NCBI GenBank assembly: GCA_001803395.1
Contig: MHBU01000030.1
Coordinates: 1-38,817, forward strand
Source: Methylotenera sp. RIFCSPLOWO2_02_FULL_45_14
Lineage (GTDB): Bacteria; Pseudomonadota; Gammaproteobacteria; Burkholderiales; Methylophilaceae
Direction of reading: 5' to 3'
Length of the DNA stretch: 38,817 bases
Part shown: one piece after another, positions 33,912 through 38,817 of the stretch
Position numbering within the stretch: position 1 is the stretch's first letter
Layout: each line of letters opens with the position of its first letter
Program-made: the position numbers and the translations under genes
The notes under the pieces: model-generated
Database searches by the model: none
Told to the model about the DNA's origin: nothing
Seen by the model: only the letters and a program-made list of their open reading frames with translations

Positions 33912-35155
33912 GCTTCTGCTCCATCTGATTTTGAACCGTGTTTTTTTCTATAATTTTTCAAGAACCTGGCAATACGTTTAATTGCCTCGGTCAAATCATC
34001 CACGTTAGGTAAAAATACCACGCGGAAATGATCTGGGGTCTTCCAATTAAACCCTGTGCCCTGCACTAGCAATACTTTTTCTTCTAGCAGCAAATCTAAA
34101 ATAAACTGCTGGTCATCTTTAATCGGATAAATTTTTGGGTCTAACTTTGGAAACAAATACATAGCTGCCTGCGGTTTTGTGCAACTCACCCCTGGAATTG
34201 CATTCAGCAACTCATAAGCAATGTCGCGCTGTTTACATAAGCGGCCTTCCGGCGCCACCAAGTCTTCTATGCTTTGATAGCCACCTAATGCCGTTTGAAT
34301 CGCAAGTTGCCCAGGTACATTGGCACACAGACGCATTGAAGCCAGCATATTGAGGCCTTCGATGTAATCTTTTGCGTATTCTTTCTCACCACTTAAAATC
34401 ATCCAGCCTGCTCGATAACCGCAGGTTCGATAATTTTTTGATAGACCGTTGAAGGTCACGAATAAAATATCATCTGCCAGTGAAGCAATGGACGTATGCA
34501 CATTGCCATCGTATAAGACTTTATCGTAAATCTCGTCGGCAAAAATAACCAAACTGTGGTGGCGAGCAATCTCTATGATGCCCTCCAAAATCTCACGCGG
34601 ATATAAAGCGCCAGTAGGATTGTTTGGGTTAATCACTACAATACCGCGCGTGTTTGCGGTAATTTTAGACTCGATATCTTTTAAGTCTGGCATCCAGCCA
34701 GTCGCTTCATCACACAGGTAATGACGCGCTGTACCGCCGGCCAAGTTTACCGCAGCCGTCCATAACGGGTAGTCTGGCATCGGCACTAAGACTTGGTCGC
34801 CATTATTAAGTAAACCCTGCATCGCCATCACAATCAACTCAGAAACGCCATTGCCGATAATGATGTCATCAACCGTCACGCCCTGAATATGTTTACTTTG
34901 CGTGTAATGCATAATCGCTTTGCGCGGCTCAAACAGGCCTTTGCTATCGGTATAGCCACCCGCCTTGCCCATATTGCGAATCACGTCTTGCTGAATTTCT
35001 TCAGGTACTTCAAAACCAAACGCGGCTGGGTTACCAATGTTCAGCTTGATAATACGCTGACCTTCTTCTTCCATTTGGCGCGCGCGCTGCAACACCGGGC
35101 CACGAATATCGTAGCAAACGTTAGCAAGCTTGTTGGATTTTTCTATTTTCTGCAT
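33908..35155 (-). CDS. alaA: Alanine-forming aminotransferase AlaA
   Basis: The 415-residue class I PLP aminotransferase uses glutamate and pyruvate to make alanine. Lys240 in FNGLSKNYRTCGYRAGW is the PLP lysine, the same number as in E. coli AlaA. PGL-like blocks are IKLNIGNPAAFGFEVPEEI, VINPNNPTGALYP and FADEIYDKVLYDG. It is the first gene of the amino-acid operon and overlaps hom. AlaC and other class I aminotransferases are alternatives, but the N-terminal IEKSNKLANVCYDIRGPVL is the AlaA type. Confidence 0.9.
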   Translation of the reverse strand: MQKIEKSNKLANVCYDIRGPVLQRARQMEEEGQRIIKLNIGNPAAFGFEVPEEIQQDVIRNMGKAGGYTDSKGLFEPRKAIMHYTQSKHIQGVTVDDIIIGNGVSELIVMAMQGLLNNGDQVLVPMPDYPLWTAAVNLAGGTARHYLCDEATGWMPDLKDIESKITANTRGIVVINPNNPTGALYPREILEGIIEIARHHSLVIFADEIYDKVLYDGNVHTSIASLADDILFVTFNGLSKNYRTCGYRAGWMILSGEKEYAKDYIEGLNMLASMRLCANVPGQLAIQTALGGYQSIEDLVAPEGRLCKQRDIAYELLNAIPGVSCTKPQAAMYLFPKLDPKIYPIKDDQQFILDLLLEEKVLLVQGTGFNWKTPDHFRVVFLPNVDDLTEAIKRIARFLKNYRKKHGSKSDGAEA

Positions 35156-35255
35156 AGGTTGTTTTGCATCAATGTGATGAGTTTTAAGCGATTATTAGCT
35201 TATACGGTAAAGTATGCTATCTTACCTTTTCACCCTACATCAAGCAATGTAAAGC

Positions 35256-35639
35256 ATGAAACTACACCTCACACAAGCCGATGGACAAAACCTAATCACG
35301 GGCATCACTGACGATGCCATACTGATCAATCATCGCCCCTACACAACATGCTTGATTGTGATGCCAAACACCCTAATTACTGACTGGCAGTCAAACACTG
35401 CCACTCAATTATCATTTGAAACTTTAACCGCAGATGACTTTGAAAAAATCGCCGCATTAAAGCCAGAAGTGGTATTGCTAGGCACTGGTAAAACGCATCG
35501 ATTTTTGCACCAAAAACTAAGCGTAGCGCTCACCCAACAGGGGGTTGCGGTGGAGTGCATGACTACCGCAGCTGCTTGCAGAACTTACAATATATTGATG
35601 AGCGAAGGCCGCAAAGTAGCGGCAGCTCTACTGCTTTAG
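35256..35639 (+). CDS. Mth938-like (DUF498/NDUFAF3-type) protein
   Basis: The 127-residue single-domain protein has the fold marks EVVLLGTGKTHRF (about 69-81) and GVAVECMTTAAACRTYNILMSEGRKVAAAL (about 97-125), typical of Mth938/Xcc1710-like proteins. The eukaryotic relative NDUFAF3 helps assemble respiratory complex I. The bacterial function is not established. It diverges from alaA (100-base gap) and converges on fabB. Confidence 0.85.
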   Translation: MKLHLTQADGQNLITGITDDAILINHRPYTTCLIVMPNTLITDWQSNTATQLSFETLTADDFEKIAALKPEVVLLGTGKTHRFLHQKLSVALTQQGVAVECMTTAAACRTYNILMSEGRKVAAALLL

Positions 35640-35653
35640 ACCATAAAATCTAC

Positions 35654-35731
35654 TCACGAGGGCGATTTAGAGATGAACGCATCAAACTGATTGATAGTTA
35701 GCGGATGGCTAAACCAATAGCCCTGAACGAG
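35654..35731 (-). pseudogene. Remnant: C-terminal end of an EAL-domain gene fused into the 3' end of fabB
   Basis: On the minus strand, in a frame different from fabB, the codons read QGYWFSHPL...NQFDAFISKSPS and a TGA stop (35654-35656). QGYW/YFS(K/H)PL followed by an acidic/aromatic helix is the standard C-terminal end of EAL phosphodiesterases; compare QGYFIAKPMP at the start of this window. Only about 23 codons remain and nothing of the domain upstream. The fragment begins inside the last codons of fabB, so the FabB end (SGLLV, TAG) is read from EAL DNA out of frame. This points to a deletion that joined two genes. Confidence 0.75.
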
Positions 35732-36947
35732 AAAATGTTAACGTTGCGTTGGTGCCTCCAAAGCCAAAACTGTTCGATAATGCCGTTTCAATTCTTACAT
35801 TCTCAATCGCTTTACGCACAATATTTAAACCGGTCGCAGCTGGATCTAGCGTCTCAATATTGGCAGAAGCTGCAATAAAGTTATGTTCCATCATCAGTAA
35901 GGTATAAATCGCCTCATTCACACCAGCCGCACCTAGAGCATGACCTGACAGCGACTTGGTTGATGCGATAGCAGGACTTTGTTTTAAGCCATTTTCACCA
36001 AACACTTCACGAATCGCTTCCAATTCTTTTACGTCACCTACCGGGGTGCTGGTACCGTGTGTGTTGATGTAATCTATTGGCTCGGATACGCCCTCTAACG
36101 CCAAACGCATGCAGCGTACAGCGCCCTCGCCGCTTGGAGCTACCATATCATATCCATCTGAGGTTGCACCGTAGCCCACGACTTCAGCATAAATTTTTGC
36201 GCCGCGTGCTTTAGCGTGCTCGTACTCTTCAAGTACTACTATGCCGCCGCCACCTGAAATCACAAAACCATCACGGTTTGCATCATAGGTACGTGAGGCT
36301 TTATCGGGTGTTTCGTTATATTTGCTACTCAATGCACCCATCGCATCAAACATAAATGAGAGCGTCCAATGTTCTTCTTCCGCACCACCAGCAAATACAA
36401 TGTCTTGCTTGCCCATTTGAATTTGCTCCACACCCGCGCCTATGCAATGTGCGCTGGTTGAACATGCTGAGCTGATGGCGTAATTGATGCCCTTAATTTT
36501 TGCGCCTGTAGCAAGACATGCTGATACACCGCTCGCCATGGCTTTTGTGACCATATATGGCCCTACGCGGCGCACACCTTTTTCACGCAGCGTATCAATG
36601 CCTTCTAAAATACTTTCATGCGAGGCACCACCCGCGCCTACAATCAAACCTGTACGCACATTTGAAACCAAATCTTCAGGCAAGCTAGCATCCGCAATAG
36701 CCTCTTGCATGGCAAGCCAGGCGTAGGCGTGACCTTTGGCCATAAAGCGCATCAGCTTGCGGTCTATTAACTCTTCTACATTCAGGTTTTTGATAGAACC
36801 CGCCACGTGAGAGCGCAAGCCCATTGCAGCATATTCCGGTTGATAAGTAATGCCTGACTTGCCCGCCTTTAGGCTCGCCAACACCTCAGCTTTATTGTTG
36901 CCCAAACTGGAAACAATACCAAACCCCGTAACGACGACACGACGCAT
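35709..36947 (-). CDS. fabB: Beta-ketoacyl-ACP synthase I
   Basis: The 412-residue condensing enzyme elongates unsaturated acyl-ACPs made with FabA. The catalytic triad is Cys162 (SSACSTSAH), His297 ([11 protein letters not shown]) and His336 ([10 protein letters not shown]). It is very close to E. coli FabB throughout ([41 protein letters not shown]). The last residues after NATLTFSR are odd: they come from the remnant of an EAL gene read in another frame. The catalytic core is complete, so it is probably active. It lies 31 bases after fabA with a good AGGAG. Confidence 0.95.
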   Translation of the reverse strand: MRRVVVTGFGIVSSLGNNKAEVLASLKAGKSGITYQPEYAAMGLRSHVAGSIKNLNVEELIDRKLMRFMAKGHAYAWLAMQEAIADASLPEDLVSNVRTGLIVGAGGASHESILEGIDTLREKGVRRVGPYMVTKAMASGVSACLATGAKIKGINYAISSACSTSAHCIGAGVEQIQMGKQDIVFAGGAEEEHWTLSFMFDAMGALSSKYNETPDKASRTYDANRDGFVISGGGGIVVLEEYEHAKARGAKIYAEVVGYGATSDGYDMVAPSGEGAVRCMRLALEGVSEPIDYINTHGTSTPVGDVKELEAIREVFGENGLKQSPAIASTKSLSGHALGAAGVNEAIYTLLMMEHNFIAASANIETLDPAATGLNIVRKAIENVRIETALSNSFGFGGTNATLTFSRSGLLV

Positions 36948-36978
36948 TTCGTGCTCCTTAAAAACTTTTTTATTCTAA

Positions 36979-37494
36979 TTAAAAATTATCCGTGCGCGTA
37001 AACAACCCTACACGCAGATCACTGGCCACATAAATCTCACGACCATCCAGAGTCATGGTGGCGTCCGCTAAACCCATGACTAATTTACGCATAATCACAC
37101 GTTTTAAATCAATGGTATAAGTCGCCATTTTAGCGGTAGGCAGCACTTGTCCAGTGAACTTCACTTCGCCCGCGCCAAGTGCTCGCCCACGACCCGGCCC
37201 ACCCATCCAGCCCAAATAAAACCCCACCAACTGCCACATGGCATCTAACCCTAGACAGCCAGGCATGACTGGGTCACCCGTAAAGTGGCATTCAAAAAAC
37301 CATAAGTCAGGCTTAATATCAAGCTCAGCGATAATTTGGCCGTTACCATATTTACCACCCTTTTCAGTAATAGACACAATGCGGTCAAACATTAACATCG
37401 GTGGCAATGGCAATTGCGCATTACCCGCACCAAACATCTCGCCACGACCACATTTAAGTAATTCTTCTTTTGTAAAACTATTTTGTTTTTGCAT
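36979..37494 (-). CDS. fabA: 3-hydroxydecanoyl-ACP dehydratase/isomerase
   Basis: The 171-residue hotdog enzyme dehydrates 3-hydroxydecanoyl-ACP and isomerises it to cis-3-decenoyl-ACP, the branch point of anaerobic-type unsaturated fatty acid synthesis. His70 ([15 protein letters not shown]) and Asp84 ([16 protein letters not shown]) are at the same numbers as in E. coli. It forms the fabA-fabB operon. No FabR/DesT-like operator is recognised close to the start; the 24-bp palindrome 127 bases upstream is a possible but unproven site. Confidence 0.97.
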   Translation of the reverse strand: MQKQNSFTKEELLKCGRGEMFGAGNAQLPLPPMLMFDRIVSITEKGGKYGNGQIIAELDIKPDLWFFECHFTGDPVMPGCLGLDAMWQLVGFYLGWMGGPGRGRALGAGEVKFTGQVLPTAKMATYTIDLKRVIMRKLVMGLADATMTLDGREIYVASDLRVGLFTRTDNF

Positions 37495-37620
37495 GATTCT
37501 AATTTTTTTATTTTAGGATGATTGCTATTTTCGCTGGAAAACCAAATTTACGAAAGCTTTATTCACTTTTTATCAGTATTTTTATCAAGTTTCAACGTAA
37601 ATTTGCACTAATTTAAACAA

Positions 37621-37644
37621 GGGGTATACAGATCTGTTTACCCC
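37621..37644. promoter_or_regulatory. 24-bp palindromic operator candidate
   Basis: GGGGTA and TACCCC arms flank a perfect palindrome ACAGATCTGT, with one T/T mismatch on each side: 22 of 24 positions are symmetric. It covers the predicted -35 box of the MoxR gene, the classical place for a repressor. The regulator is unknown. No T-run follows, so it is not a terminator. Confidence 0.6.
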
Positions 37645-37665
37645 CGGTAAAAAAACGTTTATGAT
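37637..37665 (+). promoter_or_regulatory. Candidate promoter of the MoxR-family gene
   Basis: TTTACC (37637-37642), a 17-base spacer and TATGAT (37660-37665) fit sigma-70. The leader would be about 43 bases long. Confidence 0.5.
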
Positions 37666-37714
37666 GTATTTAACTTCATTTTAACCATTTCAAAAAAAGA
37701 GTCGGGAAATTTCA

Positions 37715-38731
37715 ATGAGTGATCGTCAGCTAACCGATTGGCGCAACCATGCGCTTGCCTTAGAATCAGAAGTCAATAAAGTTGTGGTAGGTCAGCATAC
37801 GCCGATACGCTTGATTACGACCTCAATTTTTGCGCGTGGTCACGTGCTGCTTGAAGGTGACGTTGGTGTGGGTAAAACCACGCTATTGCGCGCCTTTACA
37901 CGCGGCATTGGCGGCGGGTATCAGCGTATTGAAGGTACCATTGACTTAATGCCTAATGACTTGGTATATCACACCTACCTCGGTGAAGATGGTAAACCAC
38001 ACGTAAGCCCAGGTCCGCTGTTAATGTCCGGTGAAAATCTATCGGTATTTTTCTTTAATGAAATTAACCGCGCACGTCCGCAAGTACATTCACTATTGCT
38101 ACGTGTGATGGCTGAACGTAGTTTGTCTGCCTTTAATGCAGAGCATTACTTCCCGCATATGATTGTGTTTGCTGACCGCAACCAAGTGGAAAAAGAAGAA
38201 ACCTTTGAAATTCCCTCTGCGGCACGTGACCGCTTTATGATGGAGATTCCAATTGTCGTACCCAGTGATGATGCCATCATGGAAGCGTTAGTATTTGATA
38301 CTAGATTCCACAATGTTGATGCCTTGGTCGAAACTGTAAGACCGGAGGTTTTGCAATTTGATGAACTTAATGTCTTCTCTGGCGTAATACAGAACAACAT
38401 TGAAGCCAGTGATACGCTTAAAAAATATGCGCTAAATTTATGGAAAGCTACTAAAACGCCGCTCGACTATGGTGTCAAAGTTTCAGGCGTGGACATGAAC
38501 CGCTTGGTGCTCGCAGGCGCCAGTCCACGTGGTATGAGCATGATGTTACGTGCGGCACGTGTAAATGCTTGGTTGAACAATCGCACTGCCGTGTTGCCAG
38601 ATGATATTCACGCGGTGTTTCATTCCACTATTGCGCATCGTTTAGTCTTTAGCCCAGTGTATGAAATGCGCCGCACAGAAATTGCCCGCGATATGTTGTC
38701 TGGCATTATCAACGCAGTTGCAGCGCCGTAA
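37715..38731 (+). CDS. MoxR-family AAA+ ATPase
   Basis: The 338-residue chaperone-like ATPase has Walker A GDVGVGKTT (48-56), Walker B/sensor region FFFNEINRARP (112-121, a MoxR hallmark), sensor 1 around VFADRNQ and an arginine-rich lid (SPRGMSMMLRAARVNAWL). MoxR proteins work with von Willebrand factor A partners to mature enzymes; in methylotrophs MxaR sits in the methanol dehydrogenase cluster. The subtype differs from the common EGxPGxGKT form (here EGDVGVGKT), so MxaR is possible but not proven. The next gene starts 48 bases downstream. Confidence 0.9.
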   Translation: MSDRQLTDWRNHALALESEVNKVVVGQHTPIRLITTSIFARGHVLLEGDVGVGKTTLLRAFTRGIGGGYQRIEGTIDLMPNDLVYHTYLGEDGKPHVSPGPLLMSGENLSVFFFNEINRARPQVHSLLLRVMAERSLSAFNAEHYFPHMIVFADRNQVEKEETFEIPSAARDRFMMEIPIVVPSDDAIMEALVFDTRFHNVDALVETVRPEVLQFDELNVFSGVIQNNIEASDTLKKYALNLWKATKTPLDYGVKVSGVDMNRLVLAGASPRGMSMMLRAARVNAWLNNRTAVLPDDIHAVFHSTIAHRLVFSPVYEMRRTEIARDMLSGIINAVAAP

Positions 38732-38779
38732 TTTTAAATTGTCAGCCAAATTAGCCATTCGCGCATAAAGTGATTTTTG

Positions 38780-38817
38780 ATGATTGAAGACATTAAATCT
38801 TTTAGTTACCACATCGG
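38780..38817 (+). CDS. Start of a further gene, cut by the window edge
   Basis: An ATG at 38780 opens a frame MIEDIKSFSYHI that is still open at the edge. A TGA closes the frame 9 bases upstream, so the start is here or at the adjoining TTG. After a MoxR gene a DUF58 or MxaS-like protein is commonly found, but 12 residues cannot show this. Confidence 0.4.
   Translation, partial: MIEDIKSFSYHI

Overview
The window looks like core chromosome of a betaproteobacterium with modest GC. My best guess is the methylotrophic family Methylophilaceae (Methylotenera-like). This is inferred from gene content and order (zwf with pgl, a betaproteobacterial-type LdcA-like decarboxylase, MoxR-family ATPase, rluC/rne divergence, tyrA-aroA-cmk-rpsA-ihfB) and from the feel of the proteins, not from a search. 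I see no rRNA, tRNA, CRISPR array, insertion sequence or prophage.

Layout. 1-539 is the 3' end of an EAL-domain c-di-GMP phosphodiesterase, followed by a repeat-rich gap. 913-4022 is a minus-strand operon: rluC, a HAD phosphatase, a small Rieske protein and an SppA-type peptidase. An 813-base gap full of small hairpins precedes rne (RNase E). Next come two N-degron aminoacyl-transferases (aat, bpt), then tyrA-aroA-cmk-rpsA-ihfB-lapB-pyrF and a ComEA-like protein. metG and mrp are divergent. pgl and zwf (oxidative hexose-phosphate branch) are divergent, followed by dcd and an Orn/Lys/Arg decarboxylase. folA (minus) faces a plus-strand three-gene signalling operon, glrK-qseG-glrR, and a small secreted EF-hand protein. 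30310-35155 is a minus-strand operon alaA-hom-thrC-thyA. An Mth938-like protein, fabB-fabA (minus) and a MoxR-family ATPase (plus) close the window, with a few codons of a further gene at the edge.

Most genes are ordinary housekeeping; the interest lies in the joints. (1) The EF-hand gene next to glrR has a sigma-54 promoter with exact GG-N10-GC spacing and an exact TGTC-N10-GACA site (plus a second near-match), the motif known for GlrR in enterobacteria. The locus therefore looks like a self-contained envelope-signalling regulon with a calcium-binding protein as output. (2) The 3' end of fabB runs into the last ~23 codons of a different EAL-domain gene in another frame, the scar of a deletion or gene decay. 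(3) Ribosomal protein S1 carries only five S1 repeats, and its leader has a promoter followed by a terminator-like hairpin. (4) A near-perfect 24-bp palindrome covers the -35 box of the MoxR gene. (5) A perfect 20-bp inverted repeat sits between the convergent mrp and pgl genes.
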